Shown in pieces: positions 12,170 through 57,067 of a stretch of 64,000 nt of DNA. Within the stretch, counting starts at the first letter, position 1; each line of letters starts with the position of its first letter. Origin of the DNA: Rhabditoides inermis (taxonomy: Eukaryota; Nematoda; Chromadorea; Rhabditida; Rhabditidae). Below the pieces are notes generated by a model. The model was not told the origin of the DNA. It searched no databases and worked only from the letters and a program-made list of their open reading frames with translations. The translations under genes were made by a program, and so were the position numbers. Where the stretch lies: contig CAWZYM010000335.1 of the NCBI GenBank assembly GCA_963966185.1, positions 124,001 through 188,000 on the forward strand, read 5' to 3'.

Positions 12170-14236
12170 TCCTCTCTCTCCTCTCTGTCTCTCTCGCCTC
12201 TCTTTCTCCCTCACTCCCCCTCTCTCTACCTCTCTGTCTCTCTCGCCCTCTCTCTCTCTCTCTCTCTCTCCCTCCCTCCCTCCCTCTCCCTCGCTCTCTC
12301 TCTCCCTTTTCTCTCTCCCCTCTCTCTCTCTCTCCCTCTTTCTCTCTCACTCTCTCTCTCTCTCTCTCCTTCTTCCCTCGATGCACCTTGGAAACACTCT
12401 CAATCGCAAATTTCGACTATATAGTATAAAGGTTCCGTCTAGTAGGTTCACACATTCGGACAGGTGGTATGTGTACAGTGACTCAATGACTCAACACACT
12501 TCTTTATCGAATCTCTTGTCATACCATAAAATCTCCTCTCTTCAGGTAGTCCTTGCCGTGATGGCGTGTGTGTGTCCGTTCATGGCCTGTGGAGCCACGA
12601 TGGGCGGCATGTTCTACATGGGCTTCCGTTTCGGATCTATCCTCTGCGTCACCCCCTTCCTCGTTGGTTGATTATTGATTAATGATTAATGATTAATAAT
12701 GATTTATATAGAGTAATTTTATTGATTAATGATTAATGATGATTTATATATAATTTTGAATCTTCCCGTTCCTCGTGGGTTAATTTATTGATTAATTATT
12801 GATGAATTGATAAGTAATATAGCGTAATTTTGAATATTTCAGTTCCTCGTGGGTTTAATTATTGATTATGACTAGTGATATTTTATATAGTGTTATTTTG
12901 CCCTGTTCCTCGTGGGTTTGGTTATTGATTAATGACTATTGATAATTTATATAGTGTAATTTTGCCCCGTTCCTCGTGGGTTGATTGGTTACTATTAATT
13001 ACTGATTGATTAATGACATATAGTTTAGTTTCGCGTGACTCCATTTCTCGTGGGTTGATTATTGATTAATGACTATTGATAATTTATATAGGGGAATTCT
13101 GCGTCATCCCCCTCGTGGGTTGATATTCATTGATTATTATTATGATTATGATTCTTATATGATTATAATGATGAGAAATGATTATTATAGTCCATGTTAG
13201 AACTATTTTGTTGTAAGTTATTTTTTATGCCTTATACCTTATACGCGAACGAATAATGCGGTATGTTGAGATTTGTTTTGATAAAGTGAGTGAAACGTAA
13301 GTGAGCGGGAAGTTATACTGATCGAATTCCGATTCGGATCCATCCTCACATCGTGGTTGCAGTTTTCAAACTCAACCTGTATCGCATTATGTGATCATTA
13401 TACAAAACTATCCCCTAACGAAAGATCGGCGAGGTGAAGTTGTACTCGAACATTCTCAAATTGCTTATGGCCGCTCTTTTTTTGACGTTTTATTTGCGTT
13501 TCTAAATGTTTCCAATAAACTCGTTTAATTTTAAGATGAGTGAGTGAAACGTAAGTGGAATGATATCGATCGATCCCAGTTTTTTGTTCGTCAATTTATG
13601 TTTTTGAGAACCAAGTGCAGATTGGCTAATTCTGTCATATCACAACTTGATGAGTAGTTGAAACGTATGCGAGACTTTTATTTCGGATAGACAATGGTCT
13701 ACAATCTCTCCAGTTACAATTTTCTCCAGCTGCATATTGAAACCAAGTGATAAAAGTAATAAAATAAAATAAAATAAACTGTAATAAAAAAATAAACCAC
13801 TGCTTTTGTCCTTCAGTCTTTAGCGCATCAATTTATGATTCCAGTGAAACGTGTCATTGTTTCTACCAAATAAGCGTTTAAATATCGAAAAAGTTCGGCA
13901 TCAGGAATATGGAATATTTTATTCAGGTTCTGGCGATTGGAGTGGACGACGCGTATCTGATGGTGAACGCGTGGCAGAGGATCACTGATAGGAGGAGGTG
14001 GGGTGCGGGTGGCGCTCTCTCTCTCTCTCTCTCTCTGTCCCAAATATGAAACAGTATGGGGAAACCATCATTCCCCCGCAGGAAGGAGTGTCCTCGCCCG
14101 TCCTGTGCCTAAAAAGAGACAATACTACCTATACACATTCACTAGCGTTCATAGTATCAAGGATTATTCTTATGTTCATACGGAAGTACAGTTCCCTCCC
14201 ATGCAGGAAGGAGTGTCTCTCTCGCTCTCTTTATTT

Positions 14237-14283
<47 letters not shown>

Positions 14284-15408
14284 TTATTCGGTATAGTTAA
14301 GGAATACAGTATCCATGAATCCCCTGCAAAAAAGACTAAAGTTGGCTCTTATGCTTCTTCTACGTGTCTTCTGTCCCAACAATATGAAACGCTCATGGTG
14401 TGGTCAGTCTCTTTGAAACAGCCCCGCACAAAACGCCTTCGAAACACGCTGTTTGGTCGTGTTTCGAAGCCGTTTCGAAGTCAGTCTCGAAGGGATTTTG
14501 AAGAGACTGACCGCTACTTTAGACAGGTATAGGGAAACCATCAATCCACTCGCTTGCAGGAAGGAGTGTCCCCGCCCGGCCTGCCCGCACTCGGAGATCC
14601 GCCTGCGAGTGTGCGCCATGCTCACCGAGACCGGGCCCAGCGTCTCCATCACAACCATCACCAATGTGCTGGCGTTCGGTGAGTGTCTGACTATTGGCCA
14701 CCACTATTGCTCTCAGTGGAACTAGTCAGTGGAATAGTGGTGTTCTACTAGAAAACCACGATTGCTAATGTGCTGGCGTTCGGTGAGTGTTTGATTGTCT
14801 GGGAATGGTGTCATCAGTGGAACACCACGATTGGTATTGTTGGTATTGCGTGTATCTCACTACGCAAACGCATAGTGAAGGCATAGTGATTTCCTAAATA
14901 GAGAATCGATAGATAGTCGATAGATCCAGCGAAACATATGTAATCTGACAGTAGCAAAAAGTAAGAATATCCTCCGGTTCAAGAGACCAGAACTCTAGTA
15001 AACTGCCAGTCTTTTAAAATGGACTTGTCCAATTGTTTCCAACGACACCGACAGATGTTTGTTTATCAGTGGACATACACAGTTTGCGGTTGGTTATGGG
15101 GTGATGTGATATAGTTGCGTGCGGTGGGGTAGATCAGAGAAAGACGGAGAGTCAGCTCTCGGCAATAGCGCGCAAAACAAGCGAGCTAGACGGTTATGGC
15201 ACCGTGTTTCGAACTGCAAGCGAGGTAAATCGAAAACTATCGCTCTGGCGCAGGCTATATATCTCCCCCCCTCCCTCCCCCTACAGTGCGATAGGACGTT
15301 CGCGTTCGAAAAGCCTTGTATAAGTATCTCGAGTAAAAAAAAACTTGAAATATAAAGTACATTTTTGGAATACACACTATTGGTGCTTACGCATCACATT
15401 TGAACTGT

Positions 15409-15499
<91 letters not shown>

Positions 15500-17833
15500 G
15501 AAATCTCTCAAGTTAGCATTATGGGGGGAGCCAGCCCAGTTCAACAAATCAGAAAGTTGTAAAGCACCGGTCAGTGTATTCAGAAAAGTATACTGCCTCA
15601 AACAACGTTACCAAACACTACGTTTCGACAGCACTTAGAAATCTCTCAAGTTAGCATTATGGGGTGATATGATGAATGACCTACAATCTTACTCTCACCT
15701 ACAATGTACACTCTTACTCTTCTGGTTCCAATGCGCTATTCAGGTGTGAATGGTGCAATGGTGCAAAGATGCATTGGTATCAGAGCCCCATTTACCAATG
15801 AGATGGTTTCAGGCATCGGCGCTCTCACACCCACCCCCGAGATCCAGCTGTTCTCGATTGGCAACGCAGTGGCTGTCGTCGTGGACTTCATATTCCAGGT
15901 AGAACAATTAGATGTTGAATCATATTCCAGGTTGAGAATCGGATAGTCGTATTTTAGGAAGAAGTTGGTAGTTAGTAGTAGTATTACAGGTAAGCGAGTT
16001 GGATATTGAATTTATAGCACAAGCTATTGTCTAATGTTGATCGAAGGGTTATTGGAAGAAACCGCTTTCCTATTGTATGGAACACACAACCTCGGAATAT
16101 GAAGGGAATGCGAAACGTATGATAAAAGCGAAGCCCAATTCGATTTTGTATGTTGCCTATTGGATGTTGAATCCTATTCCACTGGAATTCCACTGAAATA
16201 AATCCAGGTGGTAAAAGGTGGGAAGCCTAGAATCATGAATTGATCTCAAGGCAAGGACGGGCTCTTTTGCATTTCATCACGCCGTCTGAAAAATCTGCTG
16301 ACTGAGGGACTGAGGGTCTTTCACCAGCACTTGATTCTAACCTTCTTTTCAGATCACGATCTACGCTGCTCTGATGGCTATTGTCGGCAGGTGGGAGATC
16401 GAAGACGATATCAGGAGGGCCGAGCAGTGCGGGGAGGTGGGTTATACGAAATATAATATGTGTGTTTGAATCATAAATCACACACACACAAAATCTGGCA
16501 ACCTGTGAGTAGGGACAACGAAACTGCGAGCCTATTGACACTCATGCCGTCATATCGAACAGTTATATCGAACACAGACACAGAAATCACTCCAACCGTC
16601 TTTGTTTACAATATATTGTTCTCTTTTTTCATTACTGATTCGCATTTTATCATGTGTTTAGGTCTCGGAGCGCAGTGAGAAGCGAAAGATGAGCTTGGCG
16701 AAGGGAAGGGAAAACATGAACGGGTATGTATTGAATACATGCTTGGTAAACTTTTATTACTATTACTATGTATGGAAAAGGAGTTGGTCAGTACAAAATA
16801 CTTGACAGAAAATGAAAACGCAATCTCGTAGGCCGCACCATGGCTCGAACAGCGCACATGTGTGTTGGCCTTGTGGCTAGCGCGCGCAGCCGGCGATCGC
16901 AAGGTCGCAGGTTCGAATCCGGTCGGTGAAGTCAAAACCCCTTCCTCTTGAACTCCATGAAAGGGAACGATTAGTCTTTCTGAGATCTTTTTGAACGTTC
17001 GCAATGAGCTTTGCGTAATATGAAATACCATAAATCCTAGAATTCCTTCCAGAATTCTGATGATGTACTGCAAATTCATCACGAACAAGTTTGTGACCGG
17101 AGTGATTCTGCTGGTGCTGGGAATGTATTGGTGTGTTTACCTCTCCTTTTCTCTCTTTCTCTCTCTCTTCTCTCAAGTGTACTTCCAGGTACATCTGTAT
17201 CGTGGGTACTCTCAACATCAAGGCAGAGCTCGACCCCAACAAGCTCTTCCTATCCGACTCCAAAATCGTGAAGGTGAAACATATCCTTTCTTTTCTCATC
17301 GTTCACTGCTTTCTTTTAGTACATTCCAAATCGAGCTACTGAGCTTGAGCGATACAAAAAAGTGCGGATCGCACAGTGTGGTTGTAGATTATCGAGCAGC
17401 GGCGGGAACAAATGTGATCAAAATCTGTTGGGTGATAATTATTATCAATGATAAGAGATAAGAATGATTGAGTGATTCTTGTTGATCAACATTTGTTAGG
17501 TGATAATGACTACCAATCAGGGCCCCCCAATAAGTAGCTGACCACTTGCACAGGTCAGCCTAGGGTTAGCCTTGTTTATCCACATATTTTTCGAGCTTGT
17601 CTTTTATCGTTTTTACTTTTTCCTTGCCGTGAAAATAAACACATCAATATATAATGATAAGACACAAAATGTGGTTGCAGATCTTCGAGCAGCGGCGGGA
17701 GCACATCATCCCGTACTACGGGGTGTGCTGGGTGCTGGTCGGACAGCCGGGCGACATCAGCGATCCGCGCACCGTGCACAGGCTCGACAGTCTGGTGGGG
17801 GGAGGGAAATGTCTATCTGTCTGGCTGTCTGTT

Positions 17834-17883
<50 letters not shown>

Positions 17884-18600
17884 TCTTTCTGAATCGTGGG
17901 CGGTGTGAAAAAACTTGTCAGTTGGTGAGATGCTGTGGTTTATGAAAGAAATGGATAGTTTCGAAGACCTCGTAAGCTGATGGGTATCAGTATCTGTGAG
18001 AAATTTGACAAATTTGGGGAGGGGGTCGGTCGTCGGTGACCGTTTTTTGTGGGGCTATGACAAATTCAGCTGAGAGTGAGAAGACATGAACACGACATGA
18101 ACTTTTTTTTCTATCAGTCCACATCCAAGTCATCTGTTGTTTTGATTTGGAGGGGGGGGGGGGCTATATACAACGCGAGAACATGTGGTTGGTTGGCCTA
18201 GTGGCTAGCGCGCTCTCGTACCGTTCCACTACTCGCTGGTTCGATCCCCCGGTCGGTGAAGTCAAAACCCCTTCCTCTTGAACTCCCTGAAAGGAAACGA
18301 TTAGTCTTTCTGAGATCTTTTAGTAGGCATTCAATTTTTTTTCCTTGCAGGTTCGGGAGTTTGAAACGCTGCCGTCTTCGGTTGGCCAGTTCAGTACAAA
18401 GTATTGGCTGAGGGACTACACGGACTTCCAAAAGCAGGTTAGTCTCTCTCTCTCTCTCTCTCTCCCTCTCTCTCCCTCTCTCTCTCTCACTCTCTCTCTC
18501 TTTTCTGTAGGCTGAAGACATCGATGTTCCCGAGGAAGACTTTGAGGAAGAAGAGAAGGCAATTGAACTCAGTAACAATGGAAGGTGAGGGGAGAGAGGA

Positions 18601-18651
<51 letters not shown>

Positions 18652-19203
18652 AGAGAGACCTTCTTCCAGCGCCCTTGTCGCTCCGTCTCCTCTGAATTCC
18701 GGAAATGACGTGAAGCAGTTTCTGGAGTGGCCCGAATTCTCCTTCTGGAAGGGATTCATACAATACGACGATGTCAAGTTAGTTGATCTTTTCCATTTTT
18801 TTCATAATAATAGACAGAAAAGATATGAACGGCGAGGCAGCGTTCACAAGATATTGTTTGAAAATGTGTAAGATATGAGAGATGTTATGTTTCGGTATGA
18901 GTCAATACGTTTCATTGACAGAATATCGTTGAGCTGATGATGTATCGTTAATTATTCTTATTATTCTTCCTCATGTAATTAAGTGATGAAAAATATTTTT
19001 AAAAAATTTCAGGGGTCGCTACAACGTCACTCGGTTCTTCTTCACAACTGCATTCCACGGACTGGAGTTGCAGGTGAGGGAGGGAGGGAGGGAGGGACAG
19101 AAAGAGACAGAGAGCAAAAAGAAAGAGAGAGAGAGAGAGAAAGAGAGACGGGAGAGAGAGAGCGTGAGAGAAAAAGGGAGGGAGAGAGAGGGAGAGGGAG
19201 AGG

Positions 19204-19262
<59 letters not shown>

Positions 19263-20497
19263 GCATTTGTCAGGACTGGAGCAACCGTGCACTGCTACTG
19301 GAGCAGTGGAGAATTGTGGCGGACAAGGTACGGTAGAAATAGAGAATACTGTATAATTATTTACGATTTACTGTATTACAGTACTCTGACATGTCGGTGA
19401 CTGTCTATGAAGACGACGCCAAGTTCCTCGATCTAATCGGTAAGAGTTAAATACTAAAGGTTACGTTTCAAACCTCTAATATATATCATCCTAATATGAA
19501 ACACCTGTAATTTTTAGTATTTACGCGCTAAAAAAATTCTATGTAAATTTCCACATAATAAAAAAATAAACATAATAAACATTTATAAAAGTCATATAAA
19601 AGTCATATTTGCTTATGATCCTGGAAGAATTTTTATGATATTTGAAACAAATCCTTGAAGCCACAATAGTGCCCGATTTCACATTATCGTGTCAACTTCT
19701 ATGGCGGCGTAAACCTAACACAAAAATCATACAGCAGCCGCCAAGATAACCAACAAAACCATCTGCAGCGACGACTCAAATCGAAAAAAAAACTCAAACA
19801 TCAGCCGCCTTGAAAAGAAAAAAAAACAATAGAAAATCTATAGTCTATGGTTCTGGAGGAAATTCTTTGATTATTCTAAGAAAAAAACAATTGCAGCCAC
19901 AATGGTGCCGATCTCCTCACAGTCCGCCCTGTTCACCTTCGTCTCGATGTTCCTCGTCTCCGCACTGTTCATCTCCCATCCGCCCACCCTCTTCGTCGCC
20001 ACATTCAGCATCCTCAGCACCAGTGTCGGTGAGGCGATCGGTTTCATCTATTTTTTTCGTTTTTTCTCGGTCAGTGTACAATGTGGTAAGAACGGCAGAA
20101 GGGCGTCAGATGGGTTACGGCACGAATACAAATATCAGTGCCGAGAAAAGTCGATGTTCGCACTTTGGCACAAAACGGATTCGAATCGACTTGTTTTCGG
20201 ACATCACTCTTTACTGGGCGAAAATGTAGTTTGTATCGCTTACCAGGCTGAAATTGGTGACTTGGAAACGGCGTGTGCACGATTTTGATCCGATTTTGTT
20301 GTTCAGAGAACTGTTGTGGAATGATAACGATGATTATTTGATAACTTGATAATTCAGGTGTGTTCGGTGCGATGACGTGGTGGGGAGCGGAGCTCGATCC
20401 GATCATGATGAGTGCTACGGTAAGGAGAGAGAGAAAGTGAGAGTGAAAGAGAGGGAGAGAGGGAGAGAGAAAGAGAGAGGGAGAGGGAGAGAGGGAG

Positions 20498-20563
<66 letters not shown>

Positions 20564-21201
20564 CTCCCTCCAGGTCATGTCGATCGGCTTCTCTGTGGAC
20601 ATCCCCGCGCACATCTCCTTCCACTACTTCCAGACCGGTACGGTAGTTTCAATAAGAGTACGGTAGTTTCATTTTGTAGTACTGTTTCATATTCAGGCAA
20701 GGAGACGTCTGACGTAGTGAGGCGACTCGAGCACACGATCGCTTCTGTCGGATTCCCGATTCTGCAGGTGGGCGGAGCCTAGAGGGGTGGAGTTTAACAC
20801 TATTCAGGCATGTCTCTCCACCACGTTCTGCGTGCTCAGTCTGTTCTTCGTCGAGCTGCACATGTCGCAGGTGGGGCGTGGTGTGAGGAGGCGTGGCCTG
20901 ACTATTGATTCCAGATCTTCGCCAAGTGCATGCTGCTGGTGGTGGTCATTGGAATGATCCATGGAATGATCGTCATTCCGGTCATCTTCAATCTCATCTC
21001 TGCGGTTCCGAACAGGTGACTCTCTCTGTCCCCTCTCTCTCCCCCTCTTTCTCCCCCCTCTATCTCACTCTTTCTCTCTCTCCATCTTCCTACCCCGCCT
21101 ATCTGTCTACCTGACAAGGGTAATTATTGATTGATAACTGATTTTCCAGGAAACCAAGTACGACTAGCGAACACACCCACGTCTTCACTGTCAGTATGTG
21201 A
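9995..21201 (+). CDS. Patched-related (PTR) sterol-sensing-domain membrane protein, N-terminus missing
   Basis: About 28 exons give some 778 residues in continuous frame, ending KPSTTSEHTHVFTVSM and TGA. In order: an extracellular segment (LGYPVTTVLGRKIFMDPNFF); a sterol-sensing domain from about 11560 to 16440 containing the family hallmark VLAIGVDDAYLMVNAWQR (exon near 13928); a second extracellular region; YSDMSVTVYEDDAKFLDLIG; then a C-terminal half with VFGAMTWWGAELDP and VMSIGFSVDIPAHISFHYF (exons near 20358 and 20573). PTR proteins of nematodes act in cuticle, moulting and membrane trafficking. Family members usually have a first helix and a longer first loop; no upstream exons for those are visible, so the gene is 5' truncated or they are hidden. 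The only early ATG is at the M of MDPNFF. Introns carry (TC)n, two SINEs and several junction echoes. Confidence 0.85.
10309..10443 (+). repeat. 69-base tandem duplication over a PTR exon end and donor
   Basis: 10309-10374 and 10378-10443 are almost identical. Each holds the exon end (GTGCGTCCATCATCAACCAT then CAG), the donor gtatgg and about 25 bases of intron. Two equivalent donors therefore lie 69 bases apart. Use of the second would need intron retention through an in-frame TGA, so the first is taken as real. Confidence 0.8.
11832..12005. mobile_element. GTCAGTCTC-family repeat copy
   Basis: Starts AAAGTAGCGGTCAGTCTCTT and continues with CTTCGAATT and CTTCAAACGAC words typical of the family. 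The right end is degraded. PTR intron. Confidence 0.45.
12118..12368. repeat. (TC)n-rich microsatellite tract in a PTR intron
   Basis: About 250 bases of almost pure CT, interrupted by CCC and TTT. Similar tracts sit in PTR introns at 11145-11240, 14017-14037, 14230-14280, 17837-17885 and 18437-18500, with the GA strand showing at 18604-18658, 19120-19260 and 20420-20560. Long open frames across them are low-complexity artefacts. Confidence 0.85.
12650..13130 (+). repeat. Minisatellite containing a PTR exon end and splice donor
   Basis: The exon at 12547-12664 ends CCCTTCCTC followed by the donor gttggttgat. Downstream the words CCGTTCCTCGTGGGTT, TTGATTATTGATTAATGA and AATTTATATAG repeat about seven to eight times at roughly 65-75 base spacing. 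Each copy carries an exon-end-like CCNTTCCTC directly before gtgggtt, so the intron begins with an array of decoy donors. Confidence 0.75.
14057..14590 (+). repeat. Repeated acceptor and exon start in a PTR intron
   Basis: The true acceptor (exon from about 14559) reads GCAGGAAGGAGTGTCCCCGC. Near copies lie at about 14080 (GCAGGAAGGAGTGTCCTCGC) and 14206 (GCAGGAAGGAGTGTCTCT). The upstream AGGGAAACCATCA-type context is also shared. The exon's 3' end (GTGCTGGCGTTCG with gtgagtg) is copied near 14769. Confidence 0.75.
14400..14523. mobile_element. Palindromic MITE of the GTCAGTCTC family
   Basis: Starts TGGTCAGTCTCTTTGAAACA and ends AAGAGACTGACCGCTACTTT, with an inner CTTCGAAACACG..CGTGTTTCGAAG palindrome. 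It is about 124 bases long, inside the PTR intron that also holds the acceptor echoes. Confidence 0.65.
15409..15495. repeat. Pure (TC)n microsatellite
   Basis: Uninterrupted dinucleotide run of over 80 bases in a PTR intron. Confidence 0.95.
16856..16992 (+). mobile_element. tRNA-derived SINE, copy 1
   Basis: The head resembles a tRNA gene with an A box (TTGGCCTTGTGGCTAGCGCG) and a perfect B box (GGTTCGAATCC) at about 16910. It is followed by a tail (GGTCGGTGAAGTCAAAACCC onward, ending TTTCTGAGATCTTTT) shared with the copy at 18180. The shared tail and lack of a tRNA acceptor stem point to a SINE and not a tRNA gene. It lies in a PTR intron, sense orientation. Confidence 0.7.
17377..17418 (+). 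repeat. Echo of the next PTR acceptor and exon start
   Basis: GTGGTTGTAGATTATCGAGC AGCGGCGGGAACA here mirrors the real junction at about 17670-17705, GTGGTTGCAGATCTTCGAGC AGCGGCGGGAGCA. The copy is 300 bases upstream inside the intron. Confidence 0.8.
18180..18321 (+). mobile_element. tRNA-derived SINE, copy 2
   Basis: A box TTGGCCTAGTGGCTAGCGCG and B box GGTTCGATCCC, then the same tail as copy 1 (GGTCGGTGAAGTCAAAACCC onward, ending TTTCTGAGATCTTTT). The anticodon-arm region differs from copy 1 while the tail is nearly identical. PTR intron, sense orientation. Confidence 0.7.
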
Positions 21202-21345
21202 AGTGGACACCATTTGATTACTATTTTCGGATGTTTCTCTACTAGATAGTTAGATGTTTTTTTTATTTCTAAATTTCTATACAATGTTACGGGTATGAGA
21301 TGTGTGAATCTTGCGCTTGTGTGATATTTTATATTGATTTTGAAG

Positions 21346-21351
21346 AATAAA
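21346..21351 (+). terminator. Poly(A) signal of the PTR gene
   Basis: AATAAA 145 bases after the TGA, followed by a T-rich run. Confidence 0.6.
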
Positions 21352-21528
21352 CTTTTTTCTTCGTGGATGGTCTCCGTTTTCTATCACGCGCCACTAGTGA
21401 CGTTCCATTCTTATTTTTACTGACTGTTTGTCAATGTTGTGTCGGAACATTTTATTCATTTTTCAATTTTTATTTTTACGTTTTTGAATTTAAAATACGT
21501 TTTACAGCTGTAGCTAGCTCGGAGTAGT
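21352..21528 (+). promoter_or_regulatory. Intercistronic region with U-rich stretch and acceptor
   Basis: After the PTR poly(A) signal come T-rich stretches (about 21451-21490) and an acceptor (cgttttacag, ending 21506), 22 bases before the next ATG. Poly(A) signal to acceptor is about 155 bases. Spacing and the U-rich element match nematode SL2-type operon junctions. Confidence 0.4.
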
Positions 21529-55084
<33,556 letters not shown>

Positions 55085-55444
55085 AGGGGTACGGTAGCCC
55101 GGAGATACTAGGGGTACGGTGGCCTACTGTAGTGGGATGAGTAGTACGGTACCATTGATACACGATAATGATATTGGATAATGATGCGCAAATTGTCATG
55201 ATAGGTGTTTTGTGTTTTCTCGAGTAGTATTTCTCCTTGTTTCTTTTGTTGTCCACTCACGTATTCACTACTAGATTCTCTCGCTTCTGTTACTTTATGA
55301 TGAATAGATTTATCTAGGCTGTTTCTAGCACTGATCTTCTATTGAATATGTGTGTTCTTCATGAAACATATTGATGATTACTATTATAACTATTCCATTG
55401 CTACTATGAATTGTTCATGTGTGTGTTTTGTGTGTGTTATTATT

Positions 55445-55450
55445 AATAAA
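55445..55450 (+). terminator. Poly(A) signal of the large zinc-finger-type gene
   Basis: AATAAA about 360 bases after the stop at 55084. Confidence 0.5.
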
Positions 55451-55576
55451 ACGTATATGAAATGGTAAAACTTTCGTTTAACAATTTTTATCAAGCATTT
55501 CATTTTACTACACTGTTTGAGGTATCGCTTTCGAGTTTTAACGTTGACATGCAAGGCAACAAGGATTTTCTAGTTG

Positions 55577-56380
55577 TTAGAACCACTCAAGCACCTTCTT
55601 GATACTCATGAAAGGTTGCTGGGACGTATTGACCATGCCCTGGCTACTCGGGGATGGAACCACGGCCGACGGTGTACGCCAGTCCTGTAGCTCGTTGAGT
55701 GAGAGTTGTACGTGCTTCCTCTCCGCCATACACTGCGCCTCGAGTCTTTCTCTTCTGGGTGGTCAATCCGGAAGTAGTCGTACCCTGCCATCCGAGCCTT
55801 GTGAATCTTTCGATGCCGGCCGCGGACGCGTATATAGAGTATAGAGACTGAAAGAGGACGAGTTGAAAATGTTCAATTCGGAAGCCTTTACGAAACCATA
55901 CAGATAGCTATGAACAAGGCGCAAATCTGACAAAGTTCTGCGAGTCCACAGTGTGTCTAGCTCCAATTGTTTCAGTCGACATTGATATGACAGTTTCGGG
56001 GCAAGCATTCTAGTGAAGGATCTTTGCACAGCTTCTAAATCGTTAGTTTGAGATACGTTAAAAGCAAGAAGCACCTCACTACCGTACTCGAGAACTGGTC
56101 GTTTTTTATTTATAGAAATTAAAAAAAAACAACGACTCATTCCGTTGGAAGGCCGTTCGTAATACACCGACTCGCGAAGATTTTTTCTGAATGATTTTTC
56201 TGATATGCTCGCTTGGACTGAGATCGGATGTGAGATAAATACCAAGATCTTTGATTGAGTCAGTGCAGGCTATTACGGAGCCATCACACGTATATACAGA
56301 CTTGATGACACGTTTTACAAAATAAATAACTCTGGATTTAGCAACCGATAGTAAGAGTTGGCGCTCTTTATGAAAAAAGA
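55577..56380 (-). pseudogene. Non-LTR retrotransposon reverse transcriptase remnant
   Basis: Only the end of an RT-type polyprotein remains and it shifts frame at least twice. Pieces in order: KSRVIYFVKR; DSIKDLGIYLTSDLSPSEHI (typical RT connection region); KKRPVLEYGSEVLLAFN; DLEAVQRSFTRML; TRRTLSDLRLVHSYLYG; then in another frame SYRTGVHRRPWFHPRVARAW followed by SIKKVLEWF and stop. This order matches the C-terminal part of CR1/Jockey-like elements. It is inactive: 5' truncated and frameshifted. Confidence 0.8.
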
Positions 56381-57013
56381 TGATGAAGGACGGATACGGT
56401 AGTTAACAAAGTAGGTTTTTTATTAACTTTCTCAAGCCTTGTTCAAACAACGTGACTTTCGCGGGATTATCTCTCGTCAGGAGCACGGAATAGCTGCTGA
56501 TGGCTATGCGCCATATCAAAAAAAAAGGGTCAACTGTCACTTTCACTCTCTGGAACGAGAGTGACAGTTGACTGAAACGAGCATTGCGAAAGGACTCCTC
56601 AACTCCACGCTTCTTTCCGTGGGATCGGTTGTCACTATTATTTTATACCCACGTTGCCTCTACTCGAAAACAATTACTCGAAAACAATCTACTCGAAAAC
56701 AATTAAAGAACGCGATGATGCTATCAATGTTATAAAAATGTGATATGATATTGTTATGGATACCGTGAAACATCTATTCCCATGTTACGGTCACCGAGAA
56801 AAAATCGTTCGGAAGACAACCATTCGGAAGCAAAAATGTTATCTTATGTCTTATGATGTACTCGTTACAAGTTTTGGACAGTGAAAAAAAAAATGAAAAT
56901 CAAAATTTAATTCGAATCAGTAACATATTACAGTAATTCAACGCCTACTGCGAATTTCAATTTGAACTTTTTTCGAGAAGGAGGGGTTCATTTTTCAGAC
57001 AGGAGCCCGAGTC

Positions 57014-57067
<54 letters not shown>

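Noticed and set aside
16862..16930. tRNA gene
   Set aside because: A and B boxes are present, but the 3' side has no acceptor stem and is followed by a tail shared with a second locus, which fits a SINE better.
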